Assembly (NCBI RefSeq): GCF_949292005.1
Contig: NZ_CASEXV010000025.1
Coordinates: 1 to 64,000, forward strand
Direction: 5' to 3'
Source of the DNA: an uncultured Bifidobacterium sp.
GTDB lineage: Bacteria; Actinomycetota; Actinomycetes; Actinomycetales; Bifidobacteriaceae
Length of the DNA: 64,000 bases
Made by a program: the position numbers and the translations under genes. The notes below the pieces were generated by a model, which searched no databases, was not told the origin of the DNA, and saw nothing but the letters and a program-made list of their open reading frames with translations. Each line of letters starts with the position of its first letter. The stretch's first letter is position 1. This document shows positions 25,335-34,028 of this stretch, one piece after another.

Positions 25335-26180
25335 GTGGAATACAACGACAAGCAGATGACGATGTCCGTGGACGATCTACGCAAGGATCTCGTCGACCGT
25401 AGGATCGCAGGTCGGGTGCCGACCGATAGATCCAGCAACATCAATAATTTACGGGCGCTTGCCCGTCGTGACTCCCATTACATGTTCGGAGTGGATATCC
25501 ATGACGAATGGGATGAGGCGGCGTTGCTGGGCCTTATGCATCAAAGGGTGGGCATAAGCGACGACCCGAATTTCGATGAAGGACAGGACATCATAGATCC
25601 CGACCTGACGGTCAGTGCTCTGGAACGTTATGCTCAAACGATTCGCGACTCCGTCTCCCGGGGGGAGACGTTCCTGTTTGCCACTGGGCATCCTTCCTGT
25701 CTTGCTTGGATTTATGCCCCCATCGCGCGAGCGGTGCGGGTGCAGGGGTGTCCTGTGATCTCCCTCGGATCGATCACGGGATCCGACAATCCCGTCACCG
25801 GAACGACGTTGACCGTCGACGCACCCGAACCCGGCGAGGTAAGACAGGTCGAGGGGGTGATGATGCGTTATCGGAATGGGAACCTGATGCATACCCACGA
25901 GCCGAATTTCATGGAAGAGGTCATTGGCCGTCTCGATGCCACGGGGACGCACCCCGGACTGGTGGTTGCCGACCATGGTTGGGCCGGAGCGTCGGGAAGA
26001 CGTGGATACCGAACGGTCGGAATCGCTGATTGCAACGATCCAGCCCTCTTTGTGGCCGAGGCTCAGGGTGAGGTTGAGGTATGCGTTCCGATGGACGATG
26101 GGATGCCTCCTTCCCAACTTCAGGGAATCGTGAGTTTTGTCCTTTGCCGGTCGGGCTTGACGGATCCGGCCGGCGCGTGA
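25335..26180 (+). CDS. Phosphatase-family protein (actinobacterial, PF15698-like)
   Basis: A 281-aa soluble protein. Recognisable blocks are VDDLRKDLVDRRIAG, FLFATGHPS near residue 113, VVADHGWAGASGRRG near 210, and ADCNDPALFVAEAQG near 231. From memory these match an actinobacterial family named only 'phosphatase' in Pfam; I cannot run the search. The Asp/His/Asn/Cys-rich blocks may form a metal site. GTG 25335 follows AAAAGGA with six bases of spacing. It lies 70 bp after the MalG-like gene on the same strand and before two LacI-type genes, so it may act on the imported sugar or its phosphate. That role is inference. Confidence 0.68.
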   Translation: MEYNDKQMTMSVDDLRKDLVDRRIAGRVPTDRSSNINNLRALARRDSHYMFGVDIHDEWDEAALLGLMHQRVGISDDPNFDEGQDIIDPDLTVSALERYAQTIRDSVSRGETFLFATGHPSCLAWIYAPIARAVRVQGCPVISLGSITGSDNPVTGTTLTVDAPEPGEVRQVEGVMMRYRNGNLMHTHEPNFMEEVIGRLDATGTHPGLVVADHGWAGASGRRGYRTVGIADCNDPALFVAEAQGEVEVCVPMDDGMPPSQLQGIVSFVLCRSGLTDPAGA

Positions 26181-26265
26181 CTTCGGTACTTGGCTTTGTG
26201 AGGCATAATGGCATAAGAGTTGTGGAGATATGCCCGTAAGGCAGGGCATGCCCAAAGGAGGGGAC

Positions 26266-27075
26266 GTGAACGTCGATGTGGCGGTGTCTGACGTCTATGA
26301 GCCGGTCTCTCTTGCGCTCCTTCATCGAATACTTGCAGAGCCTCTGATACGGGGGTTGAGTCCTTCGGTTTCCGTATGGTCGCCAGGTCGGGATTTGCCG
26401 GTCGCAGAGGATCCTGACGATGGGGCGGCCGTGGTCATCTCAGGAGGTGTGGATCGACCTCCGTCGTCCTGTGGCACTTCGGCCATGTTGACGGTTCATG
26501 TCCCTGATCTCAGATGTCGTGTCGTTCTCGTGGCCGACGATCGCGATGCCTACGAAGCGTGCGTGATACACCTTGACGAATTGGGACATAGGCGGATTGT
26601 TTTTCTTTCCGGTGATTCCCAACTCTTTGGGAACAGGGGGAGGAGACGCGACTTTCGGGAGGCTTTGGTCCGACGCCGAGCGGATTCCGCCGCCATGTTC
26701 CTCGATGTTGACCATACTCCGGACGCAGCTGCCAACGCTCTTCGAACCCTTCAAGGACATGGTGCGACTGCCGTGGTCTGCTCGACGGATATGCTCGCTT
26801 CCGCCGTCATCCACGAGGCTTCTCGTATGGGGCTGAAAGTTCCCGAGGAACTGTCCGTCGTCGGGTATGGGGACTCCATTGAAGCCGCTTTGCAGTCTCC
26901 CGAGCTCACAACCATCCGGATGCCTTTTGCGAGGGTGAGCAGGGCCGTGGCTCAGATCCTGTATGAGTATTCGGTTTCGGGGTCGGTGGATGTGGGACGT
27001 CTGTCCTTTCGCTCGGAGTTCATTATCAGGCAATCAACGGGTCCTTGCCCGGAGAATGTTGGTGAAATTTTATGA
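26266..27075 (+). CDS. LacI-type effector-domain protein lacking the DNA-binding domain
   Basis: A 269-aa protein. From its first residues (VNVDVAVSDVYEPVSLALLHRILAE) it follows the periplasmic-binding-protein-like effector domain of LacI/GalR regulators. Later blocks are HLDELGHRRIVFLSGD, GATAVVCSTDMLASAVIHEA, VPEELSVVGYGDS and SPELTTIRMPFARVSRAVAQ. The N-terminal helix-turn-helix and hinge helix are missing. GTG 26266 is well fixed by AAAGGAGGGG. The 85 bases upstream hold no HTH in any frame. Its stop overlaps the ATG of a complete LacI gene (ATGA). It could heterodimerise with that regulator or sense ligand without binding DNA. Confidence 0.8.
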   Translation: MNVDVAVSDVYEPVSLALLHRILAEPLIRGLSPSVSVWSPGRDLPVAEDPDDGAAVVISGGVDRPPSSCGTSAMLTVHVPDLRCRVVLVADDRDAYEACVIHLDELGHRRIVFLSGDSQLFGNRGRRRDFREALVRRRADSAAMFLDVDHTPDAAANALRTLQGHGATAVVCSTDMLASAVIHEASRMGLKVPEELSVVGYGDSIEAALQSPELTTIRMPFARVSRAVAQILYEYSVSGSVDVGRLSFRSEFIIRQSTGPCPENVGEIL

Positions 27076-28136
27076 CGCGGCCAGCGAACGGCAGTGGGAA
27101 ATCCGGGATTCTCACGTCGCATGGGAGACGGCGGGTTACCCTTGCGGATCTGGCAGCGAAAACGGGTCTGAGTTCGGCGACCATCTCACGCGTTCTCAAC
27201 GGCAAGAGCGTGGTCGCATCTGACACGAGGAGGACCGTGCTCAATGCGCTCGACGAATTGGGATACCGCCGACCCCCCTCCGCCCAGCCGCATTCAGATG
27301 GCTTGGTCGGAGTGGTTCTTCCCGATCTCGACAACCCTGTCTATCCCCAGTATTTGGAATCTATCGAGATAGCCCTAAGCAGACACGGATATGGATCTCT
27401 TCTCTGCTCCCAGAGATTCTCTGGGAGCAGTGAAAGCGCCATGATTTCCAGGTTGATTGATTATGGTGTCGTTGCTGCCATCTTCATCGACGGCCTTCAT
27501 GGGGATACGACATCGGACAAATCTCCATATGTGCGCCTGCATAATTCAGGAGCGAGGTTGGTGCTTATCAACGGATTTTCTTCCCAGATACCGGGGGTGT
27601 TCATTTCTCTGGACAACGTCTCGGCGATGAAGTCAGTTGTGGCCCATCTGTCGGATTTGGGACATGAGGACATCGGACTTGTCGTCGGGCCGATGCGATA
27701 TCTTGACGCGGAACGTAAGAAGGTGGCTTTTCTTGATGTGATGAAAGGGCATGGTCTCGGCACGCATGCCCGGTGTGTATCGTCTCTCTCGAGCGTCGAG
27801 GGTGGGCAGGCGGCCGCCATCGCGCTTATCGATCAAGGGTGCACGGCCATAGTGTGTTCCAGCGCATCATTCGCTCTTGGGGCGCTTCTGGCTTCGCATT
27901 CTCGCGGTTTGCGGGTGCCTGAGGATTTGTCGATAGTGGGTTTCGACGATTTTGCGGCAGCGCCGTACCTTGACCCCGCTTTGACGACGATTAGACAGCC
28001 GATCATCCCTATGAGCTCCGCGGCTGTATCGGCGATTGCCGATAGTGGTTTCGCGGAGGATGCGGCTTCCGCGGAGCTGATGTTCCAATCCTCGCTGATT
28101 GTGAGGCGCTCCACGGCTGCACGTTCATCAGGTTGA
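27072..28136 (+). CDS. LacI-family transcriptional regulator
   Basis: A 354-aa repressor with all LacI parts. The helix-turn-helix and hinge span about residues 22-71 (VTLADLAAKTGLSSATISRVLNG). The effector domain begins GLVGVVLPDLDNPVYPQYLESIE and contains VPEDLSIVGFDDFAAAPYLDPALTTIRQP. It is translationally coupled to the HTH-less LacI-like gene before it. The likely target is the operon promoter around 21338-21408, with the imported sugar as inducer. The coding region contains a 27-base perfect palindrome at 27404-27430. About 20 extra residues precede the HTH. Confidence 0.92.
   Translation: MTRPANGSGKSGILTSHGRRRVTLADLAAKTGLSSATISRVLNGKSVVASDTRRTVLNALDELGYRRPPSAQPHSDGLVGVVLPDLDNPVYPQYLESIEIALSRHGYGSLLCSQRFSGSSESAMISRLIDYGVVAAIFIDGLHGDTTSDKSPYVRLHNSGARLVLINGFSSQIPGVFISLDNVSAMKSVVAHLSDLGHEDIGLVVGPMRYLDAERKKVAFLDVMKGHGLGTHARCVSSLSSVEGGQAAAIALIDQGCTAIVCSSASFALGALLASHSRGLRVPEDLSIVGFDDFAAAPYLDPALTTIRQPIIPMSSAAVSAIADSGFAEDAASAELMFQSSLIVRRSTAARSSG
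27404..27430 (+). repeat. Perfect 27-base palindrome inside the lacI coding region
   Basis: Thirteen-base arms, CTGCTCCCAGAGA (27404-27416) and its exact complement (27418-27430), around a single T. As RNA it would form a strong hairpin in the message about 330 bases after the start codon. Confidence 0.8.
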
Positions 28137-28143
28137 GTTATCG

Positions 28144-29244
28144 CTACGCGTGGGTTTCGCCCACAGGAGTAGGGAACCCTCGATAGCGGCGCGCGAACTC
28201 CCGCGTCATCCACGGGTCGGGAATCCATTCGAATGGTTCGGCCGAGGACGACGCATCCACACGGCAGCGGCGGATGGCGTCCGCGAACGCGTTCATGCCC
28301 TTCGGACCAAAGGGGTAGGGCGTTGTGCACCATACCGGGTCGATCTCAAGAACAACGGGTTCCGGGGAGCCGCCGCGGAAGGCCAGGAGAAGGCTGACGG
28401 GCGGAGGAGACGTTGCCGTATCCACGCCCGATCCCTGCGACCCGCGCAGTGAAGTTCCTATCGGGGTTTGTGACGGTGGGGGCCTCAATATGGCCCGTAG
28501 CGTGGCCCCGATCGTCGACGCCGTCGCCATAACGGCCGCCCGGTGCGAAGCTTCGAACCGGGCTCCGTCGAACACGGTGATGATGTCCGCGCCGCCGGCC
28601 CGGCGATGGACGCATGTGCCGCAGCAGGCGAGGACCGCGGCGTCGGCCGGATCAACGATGGCGCACCACTCTTCGACCAAGCCCTCCACGTTTTCGGAGA
28701 TCTCGATCAGCGATTCGCCTGGAGACTCGGACAGAGCGGTGCGAAGATCGGTGGCCGTCCTTCTCGCGGCGCGGAATCCACCAACGCGCCCCGACGCCAC
28801 GCGGGACCAGGGTCGTTGTTCCAGATCGTCGGGGAAAGTCCACGACGGTGATGGCGACCCCGTGAACGCCTGACCGGAGAGGATGTCACGGGCGTGGGCG
28901 ACCACGATATGATGCCGTGTCAGAGAATAGGGAAGTCGGGCCATGACGTCCGCCGGAGGGGCCTTCACACGCGGCCGTGGCAGGCCGGCGCGCCTGCGCC
29001 AGTCCCCAAGCGCGATCAGCGACCCGGGGGATGACCACAAACCGTCTCCATCGGTCAGGTCGATGACGGGAGACAGTCCGTCGTGCGCGCTGATATGCCA
29101 TGAATCATCCCGTCCCGGATGGTTCCGACCCCCACTGCCGCGTTCGAGGCCGTGTCTGAACTCCTCCACCACCCATGATGGTGGTCCGATGACGTGCAGT
29201 CGCTTGATCGCGGAAGAGTGCGAAAACGATTCCCGAACGGGCAT
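28144..29244 (-). CDS. Hypothetical protein
   Basis: About 366 aa, not recognised. ATG 29244 follows GGGAGGACAGAAGGA; a longer reading to 29340 has no support. The protein is soluble, without signal peptide or membrane helix. It contains conserved-looking blocks such as SPVIDLTDGDGLWSSPGSLIALGDW, a cysteine cluster (VLACCGTCVHRRAGG) near two thirds of its length, and a C-terminal FEWIPDPWMTREFARRYRGFP. The CCGTC...H cluster might bind a metal. It converges with the lacI gene and diverges from the FMN reductase gene. Confidence 0.7.
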   Translation of the reverse strand: MPVRESFSHSSAIKRLHVIGPPSWVVEEFRHGLERGSGGRNHPGRDDSWHISAHDGLSPVIDLTDGDGLWSSPGSLIALGDWRRRAGLPRPRVKAPPADVMARLPYSLTRHHIVVAHARDILSGQAFTGSPSPSWTFPDDLEQRPWSRVASGRVGGFRAARRTATDLRTALSESPGESLIEISENVEGLVEEWCAIVDPADAAVLACCGTCVHRRAGGADIITVFDGARFEASHRAAVMATASTIGATLRAILRPPPSQTPIGTSLRGSQGSGVDTATSPPPVSLLLAFRGGSPEPVVLEIDPVWCTTPYPFGPKGMNAFADAIRRCRVDASSSAEPFEWIPDPWMTREFARRYRGFPTPVGETHA

Positions 29245-29403
29245 TTCCTTCTGTCCTCCCAGAGCACAATCGGTGGACCGCGTCGTCGCCGTTTTAGCAT
29301 GGACGATGTCGGTCGAGGGGACGCCGGCGGGAATCCGCATCAGAGCGTCATGAGACCAACCCTATACAACCATGTCAGCCACAGTCATGTAAAAGAGGAT
29401 GTT

Positions 29404-29937
29404 ATGACCACAATCGCGGTATTCGTCGGATCTCTGCGCAAGGAATCCGTCAACAATGCGCTCGCCAAGAACATCGAGCGTCTGGCTCCCGAAGGTGTCG
29501 AGTTCCGTTACGCGGACCTCGACCTTCCGTTGTACAACCAGGACCTTGACGGAGACCTCCCCTCGAAGGTCGTGGAGCTCAAAAGGCTTGTCGAGGAGTC
29601 CGACGGCGTTCTGTTCGTCACTCCCGAATACAACAGAAGCTTCTCCGGAGTCATCAAGAACGCGATCGACTGGGCGTCCCGTCCGTGGGGCAAGAGTTCG
29701 TTCGCGGGCAAGCCCGCTGGACTTGTTGGCGCTTCGATCGGGGCGCTGGGCGCTAGCCAGGCTCAGGGACAGCTTCGCAACGTCCTTTTGTTCCTTGGCA
29801 TGAAGGTTCTGGGACAGCCGGAGGTCTATTTCAATGCCACCGCCGGTCTTGACGCCGATGGAAAGGCGAACGAGAGCTCGGAGGACTTCCTCAAGGCATA
29901 CGCGCAGGCTTTCGTCGAGCATGTCCGCACCGCGTGA
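29404..29937 (+). CDS. NADPH-dependent FMN reductase
   Basis: A 177-aa flavodoxin-fold enzyme of the SsuE/azoreductase (ChrR-like) group. It has the phosphate-binding start TIAVFVGSLRKESVNNALAK, then FVTPEYNRSFSGVIKNAIDW around residues 72-91, the family's hallmark PEYN segment. It reduces FMN or quinones, and relatives lower oxidative stress. ATG 29404 follows AAAGAGG. It precedes the pyruvate oxidase by 300 bp, with a strong hairpin between them. Reduced flavin from this enzyme could in principle serve the luciferase-like monooxygenase at 34 kb. Confidence 0.9.
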   Translation: MTTIAVFVGSLRKESVNNALAKNIERLAPEGVEFRYADLDLPLYNQDLDGDLPSKVVELKRLVEESDGVLFVTPEYNRSFSGVIKNAIDWASRPWGKSSFAGKPAGLVGASIGALGASQAQGQLRNVLLFLGMKVLGQPEVYFNATAGLDADGKANESSEDFLKAYAQAFVEHVRTA

Positions 29938-30003
29938 CGTCGTTGTTTGTCATCTAATGGTGATGTCCGTCGCCGGATGACGTGACGGATCCGTGCTGCG
30001 GCC

Positions 30004-30043
30004 GGGGCGTCGGAAATCCATAATCATGGGTTTCCGGCGCCCC
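30004..30043 (+). terminator. Strong hairpin between FMN reductase and pyruvate oxidase genes
   Basis: Eighteen-pair stem, 30004-30021 with 30026-30043, interrupted only by two T-to-C differences that become G-U pairs in RNA; loop AATC. It lies 66 bases after the reductase stop. The T tract is weak (GTCGTTTC), so it may be a terminator or a stable 3' end. Confidence 0.55.
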
Positions 30044-30236
30044 ATGTCGTTTCGGCGCCGCGTCCCTTGATGCGGAGCCGTCTATGGCCGGCTGCGTCGC
30101 GACGTATGGATTGTGTGTGATGTTGGCCACAGGCCTTGGGGATTTACGCTGGTGGCCGTAATGCCGAGCCCTATTGTGCTTGTAGTACGTGCCGCGGGAA
30201 AGCGCGCATGTCACCGACGGATACAAGGAGGTATTC

Positions 30237-31979
30237 ATGGCACAGATGATCAACGCTGGAGATGCTGTCCTCAGGGTTCTGGAGGAATGGGGCGTCCCAC
30301 GCATCTACGGGCTTCCCGGAGGCTCGTTCGATTCGATGATGAACGCCATCCACAACGAACGCGAGCGCATCGACTTCATTCAGGTTCGTCATGAGGAGGC
30401 CGGCGCCATCGCGGCCTCGGCCGAGGCCAAGCTCACCGGACGCATCGGAGTGTGCTTCGGATCCTCCGGCCCGGGGGCGGTCCATCTTCTCAATGGCCTG
30501 TATGACGCGCGTGAGGACCATGTTCCCGTCTTGGCGCTTGTCGGGCAGGTTCCGTTGGAGTTCATGAACATCGATTTCTTCCAGGCCATGGATGAGGAGC
30601 CCATCTTCGCCGACGTGGCCGTGTTCAACCGCACTGCCACCAACGCCCAGGGGCTTCCCGCCCTTATCGACGAGGCGGTGAGGCAGGCCTACAAACATTC
30701 CGGTGTCGCGGTCGTCACAATTCCCAAGGATTTGGCGTGGACTCCGATCGAGATGCGTGATGTGGCCACGGCGCGCAACTTCCGCAAGCCTTTGCCGGTG
30801 CGCCCGCACCCCGATCTGGTTCATGAGGCGGTGTCGCTGATCCATGACGCCAAGGCGCCTCTTCTGTGGTTCGGCCGAGGTGCGTCCACGGCGCATGACG
30901 AGTTGGTTGAGATGTCACGCAAATTCAAGATGCCGATGGTGTCGACGCATCCCAGCAAGGGTGTGGTCGAGGATGTCGATCCGGCGTTCCTTGGTTCGTC
31001 CGGGCGCGTTGCCACGAAGCCGGCCACGGAGGCGGGATTCGCGGCGGATCTCATCGTGTGGGTGGGCAATGACAACCCCTTCGCGTCCAAAATCGTTGGT
31101 CCCGGCGCCAGAATCATCCAGATCGACAACGATCCCGATAAGCTGGGCAAGCGTCTTCAGTCGCAGATGGCCGTCGCCATACTCGCCGACGCGAAGATCA
31201 CCTTGCGTGAGATGATCGACGCGGGCGAGGAGCTGCCGGAGACGCCGTTCTACCGCGCATGCCTCGCGAACAAGCGCAACTGGGAGGATTGGATCGCGTC
31301 GTTCAACGAGGACCCGCGCGTTCCTCTGCGTCCGGAGCCGATATTCCACATCATGAACGAGCAGACCGATCCCCATGACATCATCATGATCGACGTGGGG
31401 AACGTGAACATCAATTTCGCTCGATTGGCCCATCTGATCCCAACAAACAAGTGGTCCACCTCCGGCAAGCACGCGACGATGGGGTATGCGGTTCCGGCGT
31501 CGATCGCGGCGAAGCTGGAGTATCCGGAGTCCACCGTGTATTCACTGAGTGGTGATGGGGGCTTCGCGATGATGAGCGAGGAGATCCTCGCACAGGTCAA
31601 GTATGGCCTCCCCGTCATCAACGTGGTTTTCACGAATCGCACGCTGGGCTTCATCGAGGCCGAACAGCGCGACGACTCCCATCAGCCGCTGTCGGGAGTG
31701 GATCTGATCGACACCGACTGGGCGAAGGTCGGTGAGGGATACGGGGCCTTGGGATTCACGGTGCGCACACTTGACGATGCGCGCGAGGCTTTCGCCGCCG
31801 CCAAGGCCGCGGACCGTCCGTCGGTTATCGACGTCAAGCTCACAGGGGACATGCCTTTCACGACGATGTACATGCATCTGTCGGAGCATGACGATCCCCA
31901 ATTGGTCAGGGAGTTCACGGAGAAGTACGAGGCCCAGCCGTTGAAGGCGCTTGACTACTGGCTGGAACAGGAGTCCTGA
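30237..31979 (+). CDS. Pyruvate oxidase (thiamine diphosphate/FAD)
   Basis: A 580-aa cytosolic enzyme. The SpxB/Pox type converts pyruvate, phosphate and oxygen to acetyl phosphate, carbon dioxide and hydrogen peroxide. The N-terminal PYR domain starts MINAGDAVLRVLEEWGVPRIYGLPGG and has the cofactor-activating Glu in RHEEAGA (residues 53-54). The central domain binds FAD. The PP domain has GKHATMGYAVPAS and the thiamine diphosphate site GDGGFAMM near residue 439. ATG 30237 follows AAGGAGG. The C-terminus lacks a clear E. coli PoxB-type lipid-binding helix, favouring the oxygen-dependent form, though this is inference. An MHS-family transporter gene follows after 360 bp. Confidence 0.9.
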   Translation: MAQMINAGDAVLRVLEEWGVPRIYGLPGGSFDSMMNAIHNERERIDFIQVRHEEAGAIAASAEAKLTGRIGVCFGSSGPGAVHLLNGLYDAREDHVPVLALVGQVPLEFMNIDFFQAMDEEPIFADVAVFNRTATNAQGLPALIDEAVRQAYKHSGVAVVTIPKDLAWTPIEMRDVATARNFRKPLPVRPHPDLVHEAVSLIHDAKAPLLWFGRGASTAHDELVEMSRKFKMPMVSTHPSKGVVEDVDPAFLGSSGRVATKPATEAGFAADLIVWVGNDNPFASKIVGPGARIIQIDNDPDKLGKRLQSQMAVAILADAKITLREMIDAGEELPETPFYRACLANKRNWEDWIASFNEDPRVPLRPEPIFHIMNEQTDPHDIIMIDVGNVNINFARLAHLIPTNKWSTSGKHATMGYAVPASIAAKLEYPESTVYSLSGDGGFAMMSEEILAQVKYGLPVINVVFTNRTLGFIEAEQRDDSHQPLSGVDLIDTDWAKVGEGYGALGFTVRTLDDAREAFAAAKAADRPSVIDVKLTGDMPFTTMYMHLSEHDDPQLVREFTEKYEAQPLKALDYWLEQES

Positions 31980-32338
31980 TCTGCTGGTCGCTGGGCGCGT
32001 CTTAGGGGTTGGGCGTGTCCGGCGGCCGGATTCGTGTGTCTGCTCGCGGTCCTGCCGCCATGGCCGAGTTCGGCATGACCGCATGGGCATGACTGTGACA
32101 TGCCTCACATTACGGTACGTGGGGTTTTTCATGGTGGAAATCTCTGGACTGCGGCGTGTGTCGTGTCGTATCATTGCCGGGCGACACGTCCCATAAGGAC
32201 ATCCGTCGCGTCGACTGTGGCCCTCGTCATCCCATCAGGGTGGCGACGTGGACGCCGACAGTCGGCGTGGGCTTATTCGAGGCCCCGCATCATGGGTGTC
32301 CTTTGCAGTGAAGGAAAAAAGAGAGAGGTATCAGGACA
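31980..32338. other. Intergenic region with a 17-bp palindrome
   Basis: About 360 bp before the transporter gene. A compact dyad TCCGGC-G-GCCGGA (32018-32030) may help end the oxidase transcript. A second odd palindrome, ACGCCGAC-A-GTCGGCGT (32252-32268), lies about 70 bases before the transporter start and is a candidate regulator site. No gene is seen. Confidence 0.45.
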
Positions 32339-33745
32339 GTGTCCTCAGTATCACAGCCGCAGGCGTCCGGCGACGCCGCGGCGGGCAATAAACCGCTTAA
32401 TTCCCCGGCCGAGGTGATCGGCGCGAGTCTTGTGGGAACAACCGTCGAGTTCTATGACTTCTATGTGTACGCGACGGCCGCGGTTCTGGTCTTTCCAAAG
32501 TTGTTCTTCCCCTCCGTCAACCACACCGCGGCGCTTCTGGCGTCGTTCGGTGTGTTCGGAGCGGCCATGGTCGCTCGGCCCGTGGGCGCGATCTTCTATG
32601 GGCACATGGGTGACAAGAAGGGGCGCAAGGCGACTCTGGTGGCCTGCCTGCTCACCATGGGCATCGCCACCTTCTGCGTGGGGATCCTTCCCACCTACGC
32701 CCAAGTGGGGATTTTCGCCCCCGCGTTGCTGCTCATCCTGCGACTGACCCAAGGGTTCGCTCTCGGTGGCGAGTGGTCGGGAGCCGCTCTTGTGGCCACG
32801 GAGAACGCGCCTGCGAGCAAAAGGGCCCTGTATGGGACCTTCCCTCAGCTGGGAGCTCCCATCGGGTTCATCATCGCCAACGGACTGTTCCTCATCATCA
32901 ACTACTCGCTGCCGCATCCCGATGGCTCCGCGATGCAGTCGGACGCTTTCCTGTCGTGGGGATGGCGCATCCCGTTCCTGTTCAGCGCGGTCATGGTGGC
33001 CATCGGACTGTGGGTGCGCTCCAAGCTCGCCGAGTCCGAGACGTTCAAGCAGGCCGAGAAGCGCGGCGTGATCGTGAAAGTGCCGTTGTTCGACACCCTG
33101 CGTCATCATTTCAAGGCTGTGGTGCTGGGAACCTTCGCCATGTTGGCGACCTATGTGCTTTTCTACCTCATGACGACCTTCAGCCTGACCTACGGAACGG
33201 CATCCTCGTCGGCATCGCCTGCGGGACTGGGGATTGCGTACACCGATTTCGTGCTCATGCAGATCATCGGGGTCGTGTTCTTCGGCCTGTTCACTCTGCT
33301 GTCAGGGCCTTTGGCCGATGTGTTGGGAAGACGCAAGCTCCTCATCTGGGTGACGGCCATCATCATCGTTTTCGCGCTGATGTTCCCCATCTTCCTGGAT
33401 GACAAGAGCGGAACCTCGTTCTCCGGCGCGCTTGTGGAGGCGTTCCTTATTCTGGGATTCACCCTGATGGGCTTCACCTTCGGACCGATGGGTGCACTGC
33501 TTCCCGAGATGTTCCCCACGAATGTGCGTTACACGGGCTCGGCCATCGCCTACAACGTGAGCTCGATCCTCGGCGCGGCGCTCGCCCCGATCATCGCCAC
33601 GGCCCTGTGGAGTTCCGCGGGTGGAAGCACCTGGATGGTCGGCGTGTATCTCGCGGCCGCGTCCGTTCTGACCCTGATCGCGCTTCTGCTGACCCACGAG
33701 ACGAAGGATATCGACTACAACGGCGATCTGGGCATCGCCGACTGA
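32339..33745 (+). CDS. MHS-family MFS transporter (metabolite:H+ symporter)
   Basis: A 468-aa permease with twelve hydrophobic segments. The first helix GTTVEFYDFYVYATAAVLVF and the loop GHMGDKKGRKATL between helices 2 and 3 mark the metabolite:H+ symporter branch of the major facilitator superfamily, as do LTQGFALGGEWSGAAL and the second-half loop ADVLGRRKLL. Relatives carry organic acids, shikimate, proline or betaine. The substrate here is unknown. Its position after pyruvate oxidase suggests, weakly, a carboxylate. GTG 32339 is preceded by AGAGAGG and AGGA. A good terminator hairpin follows. Confidence 0.88.
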   Translation: MSSVSQPQASGDAAAGNKPLNSPAEVIGASLVGTTVEFYDFYVYATAAVLVFPKLFFPSVNHTAALLASFGVFGAAMVARPVGAIFYGHMGDKKGRKATLVACLLTMGIATFCVGILPTYAQVGIFAPALLLILRLTQGFALGGEWSGAALVATENAPASKRALYGTFPQLGAPIGFIIANGLFLIINYSLPHPDGSAMQSDAFLSWGWRIPFLFSAVMVAIGLWVRSKLAESETFKQAEKRGVIVKVPLFDTLRHHFKAVVLGTFAMLATYVLFYLMTTFSLTYGTASSSASPAGLGIAYTDFVLMQIIGVVFFGLFTLLSGPLADVLGRRKLLIWVTAIIIVFALMFPIFLDDKSGTSFSGALVEAFLILGFTLMGFTFGPMGALLPEMFPTNVRYTGSAIAYNVSSILGAALAPIIATALWSSAGGSTWMVGVYLAAASVLTLIALLLTHETKDIDYNGDLGIAD

Positions 33746-33788
33746 CGGTGGGAGTTGACGGTCCTAGTAGTCCGTCTGATGTCGTGTT

Positions 33789-33830
33789 CGAACCCCGGTA
33801 CGTCTCTGATGTGAGACGCGCCGGGGTTCG
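33789..33830 (+). terminator. Two-part hairpin after the MHS transporter gene
   Basis: CGAACCCCGG (33789-33798) pairs with CCGGGGTTCG (33821-33830), and inside it CGTCTC pairs with GAGACG (33801-33806, 33813-33818). A T-rich stretch (TCGTCTCGTTT) follows. It sits 44 bases after the stop codon. Confidence 0.65.
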
Positions 33831-34028
33831 TCGTCTCGTTTGCGTGTCTAGTGGTCCCCGTCTGATAATCCCTGCTTCCGAGGGCTTCCCGAGATGATAT
33901 ATGTCGAAAAGAGGTATGCCTACGGCGAATACGTAGCTGAAGCACGGACCCGCGATGATAGATTGAGGCCATCATCAAGCGGGTAAACCGCATGCCACAG
34001 CCGTAGAACGGCATCTAAGGAGATCGTC

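Noticed and set aside
33785..33800. TTCGAACCCC resembling a tRNA T arm
   Set aside because: No acceptor, D or anticodon arm surrounds it; the bases form one side of a terminator hairpin.
33764..33866. Two similar CTAGTRGTCC...GTCTGAT segments before the monooxygenase gene
   Set aside because: The copies are imperfect and of different length; too weak to call a repeat element.
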